A stretch of 64,000 bases of DNA from positions 23,468 through 87,467 of the forward strand of contig JAVUPY010000007.1 in the NCBI GenBank assembly GCA_032252755.1, written 5' to 3'. A model generated the notes under the pieces. The model had not been told where the DNA came from. It did no database searches and was given only the letters and a program-made list of their open reading frames with translations. The position numbers were made by a program, and so were the translations under genes. This DNA comes from Terriglobia bacterium. Lineage in GTDB: Bacteria; Acidobacteriota; Terriglobia; Terriglobales; Acidobacteriaceae. Each line of letters starts with the position of its first letter. The stretch's first letter is position 1. Below, one piece after another: positions 1 through 11,026 of this stretch.

Positions 1-744
1 AATCCTGCAGCCGCCGCTGCAGTCATCTTCTTTAACAATGTTGGTTACCTTGGGATGTGTGGGCATGGGACCATTGGCCTGATTACGACGCTGTCGTACA
101 AGGGGCGAATCCGTCCCGGTGTCCATCGAATTGAAACTCCCGTCGGAGAGGTTACGGCGGAGCTGCACAGCGATGGAGAGGTTACGGTTCACAATGTTCC
201 CAGCTATCGCCACGCGCAGGGAGTCGAGGTCCAGGTGCCGGGACATGGGTGCGTGGTGGGCGACATTGCCTGGGGTGGAAATTGGTTCTTCCTGATTGAA
301 GGACATCCGCTTGAGATTTCGATATCCAATCTTGATGCTCTGACCGAGTATTCATGGGCGGTCCGAAAGGCTCTTCAGCAGCAGGGCATTACCGGACGAG
401 ACAACCAGGAGATCGATCACATCGAGCTGATCGGTCCCGCGCTGAATCCCGAAAATGACAAGCGGAACTTTGTGCTCTGTCCTGGAAGGGCGTATGACCG
501 CTCTCCATGCGGGACAGGAACCAGCGCCAAACTGGCTTGCCTATATGCCGACGGAAAACTGAAGCCGGGGCAGGTCTGGAGACAGGAGAGCGTGGTGAGC
601 ACCGTCTTTGAAGGCAGCGTTCGAGTGCGGGATGGTGTGGTGTATCCAAGCATCAAGGGTTCCGCTTGGATCAACGCTGAAGCGGACCTGATTCTCGATC
701 CCACTGACCCACTGGGTTGGGGAATTCGCAGCGCGGTACGCTGA
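1..744 (+). CDS. 4-hydroxyproline 2-epimerase / proline racemase family (5' end missing)
   Basis: The reading frame is open from the first base, so the gene starts upstream of the window; about 247 C-terminal residues are present. The family interconverts trans-4-hydroxy-L-proline and cis-4-hydroxy-D-proline (or L- and D-proline) using two cysteines as acid/base pair. Both are visible: the MCGHG motif encoded near base 55 and [11 protein letters not shown] near base 500. Cys at both positions argues against the 3-hydroxyproline dehydratase branch, which has Ser or Thr at the first. Epimerase rather than proline racemase is chosen from context, since dehydrogenase, deaminase and aldehyde dehydrogenase genes for the rest of hydroxyproline breakdown follow directly. 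The stop is 15 bases before the next gene, which suggests co-transcription. Confidence 0.9.
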   Translation, partial: NPAAAAAVIFFNNVGYLGMCGHGTIGLITTLSYKGRIRPGVHRIETPVGEVTAELHSDGEVTVHNVPSYRHAQGVEVQVPGHGCVVGDIAWGGNWFFLIEGHPLEISISNLDALTEYSWAVRKALQQQGITGRDNQEIDHIELIGPALNPENDKRNFVLCPGRAYDRSPCGTGTSAKLACLYADGKLKPGQVWRQESVVSTVFEGSVRVRDGVVYPSIKGSAWINAEADLILDPTDPLGWGIRSAVR

Positions 745-759
745 GTAGAAACGCACGAG

Positions 760-1881
760 ATGACCGCGAAATCGACATTCGATATTGCGATAGCGGGCGC
801 CGGGATCGTGGGTGCGGCCTGTGCGGCGGAGTTCGCATCTGCGGGTATGAAGGTCGTCGTAATTGAGCGCGATATGGTTGGATCGGGCGCAACGGCCGCC
901 GGGATGGGGCACATCGTGGTGATGGATGACTCCGAAGCGCAATTTGCGCTGACCCGGTATTCACAACAGCTATGGCACGAGTTGATCCCGCAGCTTCCAG
1001 CAGAAGTCGAGTACCAGAAGACGGGGACAATCTGGGTCGCCGCCGACGAAGAGGAGATGGGAGAGGTCTACCGGAAGCGCGAATACTACGCGGCCCGGGG
1101 CGTCGCTACCGAGGTCCTGGACGCGAAGAGTCTTGCTGCAGCAGAACCGAACCTTCGGGCGGGTCTTGCGGGCGGACTGCTTGTTCCGGGAGATGCCGTG
1201 CTGTACCCTCCCACGGCTGCGGCTTTTCTTCTTCGAAATGCCGGATGCGATTTGTGGGTTGGAAAAGCGGTAGCGCGGCTGGAGAGAGGCCGTGTGATCC
1301 TTCAGGACGGCTCTGAAATCCTGGCCGGAACGGTTGTGAACGCGACCGGCTCCGTCGCCCCCGAACTTACTCCCGGCCTCGCTGTGGCACCTCGCAAGGG
1401 ACACCTGGTAATAACAGACCGGTACCCTGGATTTTTGCATCACCAACTCGTCGAACTCGGATACCTGAAGAGTGCTCATTCGGTGGGTTCCGATTCCGTG
1501 GCATTTAACGTTCAGCCTCGTCGAACGGACCAGCTGCTGATCGGTTCCTCGCGCCAGGATGGAACGCAGGACGCCGACGTGGATCGGCAGATTGTTCGGG
1601 CCATGCTGTCGCGAGCGGTAGAGTACATGCCTGGCTTGGGAAAGCTGAAGGCGATTCGTACGTGGACGGGGTTCCGGGCGGCTACACCAGATAAGCTGCC
1701 GCTCATTGGTTCATCCGAGATTCCAGGCGTCTACCTGGCGACAGGGCATGAGGGGCTCGGAATTACTACGTCGCTCGCCACAGGCAAGCTTCTCGCAGAC
1801 CAGGTCTTGCGACGGGAGTCAGCGATACCCTTTACACCCTACCTTCCATCACGAGCAACCTTGGTGCAGTCCCATGCCTGA
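760..1881 (+). CDS. FAD-dependent D-amino-acid dehydrogenase, probable D-hydroxyproline dehydrogenase beta subunit
   Basis: A 373-aa DAO-family flavoprotein. The N-terminal Rossmann motif GAGIVGAACA (residues about 12-21) is followed by the acidic residue of VIERD, and the C-terminal half carries the RTWTGFRAATPDKLPLIG and TGHEGLGIT stretches usual for glycine oxidase/HcnC-type enzymes. It sits with a small [2Fe-2S] protein and a larger FAD/NAD-type subunit, the arrangement of the heteromeric D-hydroxyproline dehydrogenases (and of the Hcn cyanide synthase), where this subunit oxidises the amino acid. The 3' end overlaps the start of the next gene by 8 bases, which suggests translational coupling. 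The exact substrate is inferred from the operon. Confidence 0.85.
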   Translation: MTAKSTFDIAIAGAGIVGAACAAEFASAGMKVVVIERDMVGSGATAAGMGHIVVMDDSEAQFALTRYSQQLWHELIPQLPAEVEYQKTGTIWVAADEEEMGEVYRKREYYAARGVATEVLDAKSLAAAEPNLRAGLAGGLLVPGDAVLYPPTAAAFLLRNAGCDLWVGKAVARLERGRVILQDGSEILAGTVVNATGSVAPELTPGLAVAPRKGHLVITDRYPGFLHHQLVELGYLKSAHSVGSDSVAFNVQPRRTDQLLIGSSRQDGTQDADVDRQIVRAMLSRAVEYMPGLGKLKAIRTWTGFRAATPDKLPLIGSSEIPGVYLATGHEGLGITTSLATGKLLADQVLRRESAIPFTPYLPSRATLVQSHA

Positions 1882-2119
1882 ACTAATCGAGATTAAAGTT
1901 GACGGAACGCCGGTGCGCGTCCCTGCCGGAGCCAGTGTCGCCTCCGCGATACTCGATTCCGGAACGGTGACGTTGCGACACTCGGTTTCGGGCGAGCCAC
2001 GAGGTGCGGTTTGCGGCATGGGAGTTTGCTTCGAATGCAGGGTCACGGTCAACGGCGTTCCGCATGTTCGAAGCTGCATGACCCTCTGCGAACCCGGAAT
2101 GGATATCAGGACGAAGTGA
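1874..2119 (+). CDS. Small [2Fe-2S] ferredoxin-like subunit of the D-hydroxyproline dehydrogenase
   Basis: An 81-aa protein of the Fer2_4 type. The cysteine pattern CGMGVCFEC plus a downstream Cys in RSCMTLC supplies the four ligands of a plant-type [2Fe-2S] cluster. It would pass electrons between the two flavin subunits encoded on either side. The ATG at 1874 is chosen because it gives the normal family N-terminus (a beta-grasp start) and lies 8 bases inside the end of the preceding gene; a longer in-frame extension upstream lies wholly inside that gene and is unlikely. Its stop codon shares a base with the next start (TGATG), a typical coupled junction. Confidence 0.85.
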   Translation: MPELIEIKVDGTPVRVPAGASVASAILDSGTVTLRHSVSGEPRGAVCGMGVCFECRVTVNGVPHVRSCMTLCEPGMDIRTK

Positions 2120-3384
2120 TGAGCGAGACTCGTTGGGATGTGGTGGTTATCGGCGGGGGGCCGGCGGGGCTCGCGGCCGCTGCTCGCGCGGCTGAGAGCG
2201 GCGCCAAGACCATGCTGATCGACGACAACCCAAGACTCGGCGGGCAGATCTGGCGCGCGGGAATTACGACTGCCAATGGCGATTTCAAGACTTGGGAAGA
2301 AAGAGTTCTGCAATCGGGAGTAAATGTTCTTGCAGGAGTTCAGATCGTAGAGTGTCCGGAACGCGGCGTGTTAATGGGCGAGGACTATAAGGGTCTTCAC
2401 GCAATTCGTTACTCACGCCTGGTGCTTGCCACGGGAGCGCGAGAACTGCTACTGCCGTTTCCGGGCTGGACTCTGCCGAACGTTTGCGGATGCGGCGGTT
2501 TGCAGTCGCTCGTCAAATCCGGGCTGAACGTCCGTGGGAAACGACTCGCCGTCGCGGGAACCGGACCGTTGTTGCTGGCTGCCGCAGCTTATCTTCGAAA
2601 GTGCGGCGGCGAGATCGCTCTCATAGCCGAACAGGCAAGTCTGGCAAGGCTCGCCGGATTTGCGACTCGACTTTTCTCGAGCCCGGCAAAATTGCGGCAG
2701 GCATTTTCGTTCAAAGGGGAACTGGAGGGCGTTGCGCTCCGAACCAGTTGCTGGCCAGTTGAAGCGCGGGGAGATGGCCAACTTAGCGAAGTGAAATTTC
2801 GTTCTCGACGCGACCAGTTCACCGTCTCCTGCGACTACCTTGCCTATGGTTTCGGACTCGTTCCGAATCTCGAATTGCCGCGACTCCTGGGGTGTGAGGT
2901 CCGAGAGGGTTTTGTGGTGACCGATGAGCGCCAGCAGACTTCAGTTGAAAGTGTTTATTGCGCCGGTGAACCGACGGGAATCGGGGGAGTGGACGCCGCA
3001 ATCTGTGAAGGCCAGATTGCGGGACTCGCCGCCGCCGGGCGTGAAACAGAGGCTAAGGGGTTCCTGCGTGAACGGTTGCGCGGGAAGAAATTCGAAAAAC
3101 TTCTTCGCACCACTTTCGTTTTGCGACCGGAGTTGCGCGGGTTGTGCCGCGAGGACACGTTTGTGTGCCGATGCGAGGATGTTACGTTCGGGCGTGTTCG
3201 CGAAATGAAAAGCTGGCGTGAGGCCAAACTTCAGACGCGTTGCGGCATGGGCGCGTGCCAGGGAAGGACATGCGGTGCGAGCGCGGAATTTCTTTTCGGC
3301 TGGAACGCAGTGCATACTCGCCCCCCCGTTTTCCCCGCGAGAGTTGAGACCCTGAGCGCAGATTCAATGTCACCGGAAGGATAA
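2119..3384 (+). CDS. FAD/NAD(P)-binding oxidoreductase, probable D-hydroxyproline dehydrogenase alpha subunit
   Basis: A 421-aa pyridine-nucleotide-disulfide-type flavoprotein. The first dinucleotide-binding motif GGGPAGLAAAARA lies at about residues 11-23, a second GTGPLLLAAAAYL near residue 157, and CAGEPTGIGGVDAA is the C-terminal FAD motif. A cysteine-rich tail (CRCEDVTFG, then CGMGACQGRTC) matches the BFD-like [2Fe-2S] domain found in the large subunit of octopine/nopaline oxidase-like and hydroxyproline dehydrogenases. The start at 2119 overlaps the preceding stop by one base; further upstream sequence in this frame lies inside the ferredoxin gene. The subunit probably receives electrons from the small [2Fe-2S] protein. 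The substrate assignment rests on context. Confidence 0.85.
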   Translation: MSETRWDVVVIGGGPAGLAAAARAAESGAKTMLIDDNPRLGGQIWRAGITTANGDFKTWEERVLQSGVNVLAGVQIVECPERGVLMGEDYKGLHAIRYSRLVLATGARELLLPFPGWTLPNVCGCGGLQSLVKSGLNVRGKRLAVAGTGPLLLAAAAYLRKCGGEIALIAEQASLARLAGFATRLFSSPAKLRQAFSFKGELEGVALRTSCWPVEARGDGQLSEVKFRSRRDQFTVSCDYLAYGFGLVPNLELPRLLGCEVREGFVVTDERQQTSVESVYCAGEPTGIGGVDAAICEGQIAGLAAAGRETEAKGFLRERLRGKKFEKLLRTTFVLRPELRGLCREDTFVCRCEDVTFGRVREMKSWREAKLQTRCGMGACQGRTCGASAEFLFGWNAVHTRPPVFPARVETLSADSMSPEG

Positions 3385-3397
3385 GAGGAGAACAAGG

Positions 3398-4291
3398 ATG
3401 AACTGGAAGGGAGTTTTGCCGGCAATCACAACGCCCTTGCGCGAAGACTTGAGCGTGGATCACGATTCGCTCGCTCAACACTGCCAGTGGATGTTGGAGA
3501 GCGGATGCACCGCAATCGTAGCGCCAGGATCGCTGGGTGAGGGCGCAACACTTTCCACAGAAGAAAAGATAGGCGTGCTGCGGAGTTGTGTGAAGGCTGT
3601 TGGGGGAAGGGCGCCAGTCATCGCCGCCATTTCATCGCTGCGCACCGATCGCGCTGCTGGATTTGCCGGTGAGGCGGAAAAGGTTGGGTGCAACGGATTG
3701 ATGGTGTTGCCACCGTATGTGTACCGAGGTGACTGGCGCGAAATGAAAGTACACGTCTCCACCGTGATGAAAGCGACGGCGCTCCCGGTTATGCTCTACA
3801 ACAATCCCATCGCGTACGGGACGGACTTTCTTCCCGAGCACATCGCCGAGCTTGCGGCGGAGCACAAGAATCTGGAAGCCGTGAAGGAGTCGAGCGCGGA
3901 TGCGCGACGGGTCAGTGGAATTCGGGCCATGCTGGGCGACCGCCTGTCGGTCTGCGTGGGCGTGGACGACGAAATCCTGGAAGGAATCGGGGTTGGCGCA
4001 ACTGGATGGGTGGCGGGTTTGGTAAATGCTTTTCCGGTTGAATCGGTAGCGCTGTTCGAAGCCGGCATCAGGAACGACAGAAAACGAGCCGACGAACTGT
4101 ACCGATGGTTTCTGCCGTTGCTACGTATGGATACAGTTCCGAAGTTCGTGCAACTCATCAAACTTGTTCAGCAGGAAGTGGGGAGAGGAAGCGAACGGGT
4201 TAGACCGCCGCGGCTTCCAATCACCGGTCAAGAAAGAGTTAAGGCACTGGGGATTCTGCGAGAAGCGTTGGCGAATCGGCCGAAACTGTGA
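3398..4291 (+). CDS. DapA-family aldolase/deaminase, probable 1-pyrroline-4-hydroxy-2-carboxylate deaminase
   Basis: A 297-aa TIM-barrel protein of the dihydrodipicolinate synthase/N-acetylneuraminate lyase family. The Schiff-base lysine is K163 in EAVKESSAD, and the YNNP motif with the catalytic tyrosine is at about Y134. A GSLGEG loop (residues about 45-50) replaces the usual GTTGE substrate-binding loop. In the hydroxyproline pathway this family deaminates and dehydrates 1-pyrroline-4-hydroxy-2-carboxylate to 2-oxoglutarate semialdehyde; the neighbouring genes make this the best assignment. AGAGGAG at 3385-3391, just before the ATG, is a good ribosome binding site. The next gene starts 7 bases after the stop. 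Confidence 0.85.
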   Translation: MNWKGVLPAITTPLREDLSVDHDSLAQHCQWMLESGCTAIVAPGSLGEGATLSTEEKIGVLRSCVKAVGGRAPVIAAISSLRTDRAAGFAGEAEKVGCNGLMVLPPYVYRGDWREMKVHVSTVMKATALPVMLYNNPIAYGTDFLPEHIAELAAEHKNLEAVKESSADARRVSGIRAMLGDRLSVCVGVDDEILEGIGVGATGWVAGLVNAFPVESVALFEAGIRNDRKRADELYRWFLPLLRMDTVPKFVQLIKLVQQEVGRGSERVRPPRLPITGQERVKALGILREALANRPKL

Positions 4292-4298
4292 GGAGCGC

Positions 4299-5885
4299 AT
4301 GGACCTGGGCGGAAAGTCATTAATCGGTTTTGCAGAGGCTACTGGTGACGGACCAAAATTCACGGCATTGGATCCCGCGACCGGCACAGCGCTTTCCGGC
4401 GAATTCGTAAAGGCGACCAAGGACGACGTTGACCGCGCTGCGCATCTGGCGGTGCAGGCGTCGCCAGTTCTGGCGAAGTTAAGCGGCAAAGATCGTGCAG
4501 CCATGCTGGGTGCGATTGCTGAGTCCATCGAGCGGTCAGGCGAGGAAATAGTTCAGCGAGCGCACCGGGAAACAGCACTCACGCTGGACCGCCTGCGCGG
4601 AGAAGTAGGACGCACAACGAATCAGCTTCGACTGTTCGCCTCTGTTTGCGAGGACGGTTCGTGGGTGGATGCGCGGATCGATACGGCGCAACCCGAGCGC
4701 AAGCCCCTTCCACGGCCAGATCTGCGATCGATGCTGCGACACGTGGGGCCGGTTGTTGTTTTCGGAGCCAGCAATTTTCCCCTTGCGTTCTCTGTGGCCG
4801 GGGGAGACACGGCGTCTGCGTGGGCCGCGGGAAACCCCGTCCTGGTGAAAGCGCATCCGGCTCACCCGGGAACCTCAGAACTGGTAGGGCGCACGATCGT
4901 CGACGCGCTAAAAGGCTTCGGAGCGCCGGACGGGGCGTTCTCGCTTTTATTCGATGATGGGGTCGAGGTTGGACGCGCACTTGTGACTCATCCCGCGGTA
5001 CGAGCGGTGGGATTCACGGGCTCGCGGCGCGGCGGTCGGGCATTGATGGATCTTGCGGCGCAGCGGCCTGAACCAATCCCGGTCTTCGCGGAAATGAGCA
5101 GCACGAACCCACTATTTATACTTCCGGGCGCGCTGCGTGAGCGCGGAGAAGCAATTGCGTCAGGACTGGTTGCGTCCTTCACGCTGGGCGTCGGCCAGTT
5201 CTGCACCAAGCCAGGGCTCGTATTCGTCGACGAGGGGCCGCAAGGCGATACATTTGTGGCCAGGATTGTCGAGGCTGCGGGGAAAGTGAATCGAGGCACG
5301 CTTTTAACGGCGGCAATCGCCGAGACGTATCGCTCGGGTGTCGAGCGCAGAAGTGGTAAGGTTCGATTACTGGCCGGTGGCGTGGCTGCCCCCGCATGTG
5401 GCGCTGATATCGCAGTATTCGAAACCGAATCTTCCAACCTCACCGAAGAACTTATAGACGAGCTATTCGGTCCCACCGTGTTGATTGTGCGGTCGCGCGG
5501 GATGAATGACATGCTCAGGTTCGCCGTCAGAATGCCGGGCCAGCTTACGGCCACGCTGCACGGAACCGCGGCCGATCTTCGCGATGCTGCCGAGTTGATC
5601 GACGTATTGCAAACGCGCGTTGGGCGCGTGCTCTTCAATGGGTTCCCGACCGGGGTGGAGGTTTCGCATGCGATGGTCCACGGCGGTTCTTATCCGGCGA
5701 CTTCCGATTGTCGCTTCACCTCGGTTGGAACTTTGTCGATTCGCCGGTTTGCAAAACCCGTATGCTTCCAGAATTTTCCCGACGAAGGTTTGCCGGACGA
5801 GTTGCAGGATCGGAATCCACTCAACATCTTGCGGTTGGTAAACGGATCGCCCACTCGCGACGCAATTACAAGACCCACTTCTTAA
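4299..5885 (+). CDS. Aldehyde dehydrogenase, probable 2,5-dioxovalerate (2-oxoglutarate semialdehyde) dehydrogenase
   Basis: A 528-aa ALDH-superfamily enzyme, the length usual for the 2-oxoglutarate-semialdehyde dehydrogenases of hydroxyproline and sugar-acid pathways. The catalytic cysteine falls at residue 302 in GVGQFCTKPG, with the general-base glutamate in FAEMSSTNP and the nucleotide-binding FTGSRRGG loop ahead of it. It would oxidise 2-oxoglutarate semialdehyde to 2-oxoglutarate, the last step of the operon. The ATG at 4299 follows GGAG at 4292-4295, within the few bases after the previous stop; a longer upstream reading frame lies inside the deaminase gene and is rejected. No sequence resembling a strong terminator follows the stop; the convergent oxyR ends 20 bases later. 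Confidence 0.85.
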   Translation: MDLGGKSLIGFAEATGDGPKFTALDPATGTALSGEFVKATKDDVDRAAHLAVQASPVLAKLSGKDRAAMLGAIAESIERSGEEIVQRAHRETALTLDRLRGEVGRTTNQLRLFASVCEDGSWVDARIDTAQPERKPLPRPDLRSMLRHVGPVVVFGASNFPLAFSVAGGDTASAWAAGNPVLVKAHPAHPGTSELVGRTIVDALKGFGAPDGAFSLLFDDGVEVGRALVTHPAVRAVGFTGSRRGGRALMDLAAQRPEPIPVFAEMSSTNPLFILPGALRERGEAIASGLVASFTLGVGQFCTKPGLVFVDEGPQGDTFVARIVEAAGKVNRGTLLTAAIAETYRSGVERRSGKVRLLAGGVAAPACGADIAVFETESSNLTEELIDELFGPTVLIVRSRGMNDMLRFAVRMPGQLTATLHGTAADLRDAAELIDVLQTRVGRVLFNGFPTGVEVSHAMVHGGSYPATSDCRFTSVGTLSIRRFAKPVCFQNFPDEGLPDELQDRNPLNILRLVNGSPTRDAITRPTS

Positions 5886-5904
5886 TCGAGGCGGCGCTTC
5901 TCGT

Positions 5905-6798
5905 TCACGAAGCGCGCGCCGCTTCTCCGCAGGCGTCGCGCATTTGCTTCATCAACAGGCGTTGGGCGCGACTCTGATAATGATTGCGCGAGGTTACGAT
6001 GCCAACTATTCGGGTGCTATGTTTGCCTGAGATAGGAATGAACTTGCATCCCGGTTGCGGCCGCGCCGCCATGGCCGGTACTGCCGATACGCCCATGTTC
6101 GCAGAGACCATTGCCAATATAGAGGCAAACTGGCCGCTCTCGAATACCACGCGCGGCGAGATTCTTGACTTGTGGCAGGCCGCGATCAGGCTGTCGCGAA
6201 AGCAATGGCCCTCCTTCAGCAGAAGAAACGATTCGCGATTCAACTCTGCCAGACTGACCGAAGAGCGTGAAGCAAGCTGGTGTTTCTCGGGAAGCACCGC
6301 GTAGAACTTCTCCTCGAATAGCTCCAGGCTGTCGAGTTCGTTTCCGGCAATCGGCAAGGCCGCTACGGCGAGGTCAATCGTCCCATCATGCAGGCGCTGC
6401 ACCAGGGTCGGCGTGATGTCTTCGATGATTTTGATAGTTACGAGCGGATGCCGCGCCGTGAACCCATTCAGTAGCCTGGGAAGCAGGTAGGCGGCGATCG
6501 TCGGGATAATCCCGACGACAACTTCACCTTTCTCATTGCTGGACATATCGCGAAGCTCGGTCTTGGCCGCGTCCAACTCGCGAAGGATTTTTTCCGCCTT
6601 CGGCAGGAAGGCCTTCCCGAACACCGTGAGCTTGGCGGAGCGAGGCAGGCGATCGAAGAGCCGAGCACCCAACTCCGCTTCGAGTTTCAGGATCTGTTGC
6701 GACAGAGAAGGTTGCGCGACGTGTTCTACCTCAGAAGCGCGGGTGAAGGTGCCATGACGAGCGACGGCGCAGAAATACCGGAGCTGGTGAACTTCCAT
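5905..6798 (-). CDS. oxyR: LysR-family hydrogen-peroxide sensor OxyR
   Basis: A 297-aa LysR-type regulator with an N-terminal winged helix-turn-helix (ARHGTFTRASEVEHVAQPSL) and a periplasmic-binding-like sensor domain. The peroxide-sensing motif HCFRD with a cysteine nine residues later gives C199 and C208, the same numbers as the redox pair of E. coli OxyR. Together with the divergent katG this identifies the gene, rather than a generic LysR controlling the hydroxyproline operon. The start at 6798 gives the normal MEVHQLRYF N-terminus; a 39-residue upstream extension would run across the shared promoter region and is rejected. OxyR would activate katG on oxidation and probably controls its own expression from the shared 88-base spacer. 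Confidence 0.93.
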   Translation of the reverse strand: MEVHQLRYFCAVARHGTFTRASEVEHVAQPSLSQQILKLEAELGARLFDRLPRSAKLTVFGKAFLPKAEKILRELDAAKTELRDMSSNEKGEVVVGIIPTIAAYLLPRLLNGFTARHPLVTIKIIEDITPTLVQRLHDGTIDLAVAALPIAGNELDSLELFEEKFYAVLPEKHQLASRSSVSLAELNRESFLLLKEGHCFRDSLIAACHKSRISPRVVFESGQFASILAMVSANMGVSAVPAMAARPQPGCKFIPISGKHSTRIVGIVTSRNHYQSRAQRLLMKQMRDACGEAARAS

Positions 6799-6802
6799 AT
6801 AG

Positions 6803-9163
<2,361 letters not shown>

Positions 9164-9177
9164 TCGTCTATCGGGAG

Positions 9178-9212
9178 GTGCGGGCCTTATGGATTGGCCC
9201 GCACTTTCTCTT
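9178..9212 (+). terminator. Rho-independent terminator after katG
   Basis: A perfect 9-base stem, GTGCGGGCC at 9178-9186 and GGCCCGCAC at 9196-9204, with a 9-base loop, is followed by TTTCTCTT. It lies 15 bases after the katG stop. Confidence 0.8.
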
Positions 9213-9391
9213 AGTCTTACCTGTGCGGGATAAGCGACGTTGTGTTCCGGGCCAATCCGGGAATATCGTGAGACTCTCCCATTTCGGGACGCCAACGGGA
9301 TTCTCCCGCTCCCAGAATTCAAGGAAATATTGCCAAGAGTCGATTACGTACTTAGAGTATTCAAAGCTGAAGTCCGGGAACCCGCCTCCCT

Positions 9392-10306
9392 ATGAAGATA
9401 CTGGTTGCCGACGACTCTAGGATTTATCAATCGATGCTCAAGACCCTGCTTGAGAGCTGGGGCTACGAGGTCGTTCTAACCACTGACGGCAATCAGGCTC
9501 GCGATGTTTTGTTACAGCAGAATGCTCCACGTTTGGCTCTCCTGGATTGCATTATGCCAGGCCTGAGCGGTTTGGAATTATGCGAACTGATCCGGCAAAA
9601 GAACCAGGCGTACATTTACACCATCTTGCTGAGCGCGAACGAAGAGCAGGAGCAGATAGTCAAGGGCTTTGAACTAGGTGCTGACGACTATCTACTCAAG
9701 CCGTTTCAGGACTTCGAACTCAGGGCGCGTCTGAAAGTCGGGGAGCGGATCGTCCGAACGCAGGAAGAACTGATCGAGGCGCGGGAGTCGCTCAAGTTCG
9801 AAGCGACGCATGACTCGATGCTCCGGGTTTGGAACCGCCGGGCGATCGTCGATCTGCTTCTGAACGAACTCAGTCGATCGCGGCGATTCCACACGCCGCT
9901 CAGCATCTTTCTCGCGGACATCGACTTCTTTAAGAATGTGAATGACACGTATGGCCACCTTGCGGGAGACGAGGTGCTGCGCGACGTCGTCAAGAGAATG
10001 GCCGAGACAATTCGCCGGTACGACAATATTGGCAGGTACGGCGGCGAGGAGTTCCTGGTGGTGCTGCCTGATTGCAATGAGACGCAAGCTTTCGAGGTTG
10101 CCGAGCGAGTCCGGGTTCGGGTGTCAGACACCCCCGTATTGGCTGGTGCCCAGGAAATCAGGGTTACGGCGAGTTTCGGGGTCAGCCAATGGCGAGAAGG
10201 TGACGGACCGGAAGTGCTTCTCCACAATGCTGACGTGGCGCTTTATCGGGCGAAGGCGGCCGGACGCAACAGGATCGAAACAGAAACTGCCGCGGCGGGT
10301 GTTTGA
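9392..10306 (+). CDS. Response regulator with diguanylate cyclase (GGDEF) output
   Basis: A 304-aa protein: an N-terminal receiver domain (residues about 1-120) with the acidic pocket DD near residue 7 and phospho-acceptor D52 in LLDCIMPG, then a GGDEF domain. The active-site motif is GGEEF at residues 217-221, and RRYD at 208-211 is the RxxD inhibitory site at the normal five-residue spacing, so product feedback by cyclic di-GMP is likely. It should make cyclic di-GMP when phosphorylated. No cognate kinase gene is next to it. No clear Shine-Dalgarno sequence precedes the ATG; the upstream 180 bases after the katG terminator show no riboswitch that I recognise. Confidence 0.9.
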   Translation: MKILVADDSRIYQSMLKTLLESWGYEVVLTTDGNQARDVLLQQNAPRLALLDCIMPGLSGLELCELIRQKNQAYIYTILLSANEEQEQIVKGFELGADDYLLKPFQDFELRARLKVGERIVRTQEELIEARESLKFEATHDSMLRVWNRRAIVDLLLNELSRSRRFHTPLSIFLADIDFFKNVNDTYGHLAGDEVLRDVVKRMAETIRRYDNIGRYGGEEFLVVLPDCNETQAFEVAERVRVRVSDTPVLAGAQEIRVTASFGVSQWREGDGPEVLLHNADVALYRAKAAGRNRIETETAAAGV

Positions 10307-10407
10307 GTGTAACTAATTGATCCCAGTCGTCCCTGCCAAAAAGAGTCCGACCAAAGCGCAAAGAAAGCGCATCGTGAGATCATTATCATCGCATCGGAGG
10401 AGGCGTA

Positions 10408-10893
10408 ATGCTTGAGCTGCTCTCAGTGCGAATGCAATTTCCAGCGGATGCCAACATCGTTATTGGCCAATCGCATTTCATAAAGACCGTTGAAGATCTC
10501 TACGAGGTGATCGCTACGACGGTGCCGCAGGCCAAGTTCGGCCTGGCATTCAATGAAAGTTCGGGAGCGTGTCTCACGCGTTCAGAAGGGAACGATGCCA
10601 GCCTGAAGGAGATCGCCGTGCGTAACGCGCAAGCCTTGGCGGCCGGCCATGTCTTCGTGCTGGTGATCCAGAACGCTTACCCGATTAACGTACTCAATGC
10701 GATTAAGGACGTGCCGGAGGTGTGCACAATCTTCTGCGCGACGGCGAACCCGTTGGAGGTCGTATTGGCCCAGAGCGAGCAGGGCCGGGGCGTTCTCGGA
10801 GTCATCGACGGAAGCTCCCCGAAAGGCGTCGAAGGAGAGAATGATGTCGCGTGGCGGCACGACCTTCTGCGGAAGATTGGGTACAAGAGATAA
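10408..10893 (+). CDS. Adenosine-specific kinase family protein (DUF355)
   Basis: A 161-aa protein that matches, by memory of the family pattern, the small adenosine-specific kinase/DUF355 proteins of archaea and scattered bacteria: it has the conserved FGLAFNESSGACLTR and GHVFVLVIQNAYPINVLN stretches and the C-terminal GRGVLGVIDGSSPKGVE. The archaeal member binds AMP/adenosine; the cellular role is not established. GGAGGAGG five bases before the ATG is a strong ribosome binding site. It stands alone between the GGDEF gene and malQ, with about 100 bases on each side. Confidence 0.75.
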   Translation: MLELLSVRMQFPADANIVIGQSHFIKTVEDLYEVIATTVPQAKFGLAFNESSGACLTRSEGNDASLKEIAVRNAQALAAGHVFVLVIQNAYPINVLNAIKDVPEVCTIFCATANPLEVVLAQSEQGRGVLGVIDGSSPKGVEGENDVAWRHDLLRKIGYKR

Positions 10894-11026
10894 TCAGGCT
10901 CAGGAGATATTCTCAGATGTTTGGTGTGCGTGCGATGCGAACCGGTCCAACAAAGGTGTCACTCCGGCGTTCGCGGCCAGTCCCTCCGTGTTAACCTCAA
11001 AAAGACGTTCGTCTGTTGCTTAACTC

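Noticed and set aside
5905..6798. LysR gene as the regulator of the hydroxyproline operon
   Set aside because: The C199/C208 pair, the divergent katG and the operator identify it as OxyR, so its closeness to the catabolic operon is probably chance.
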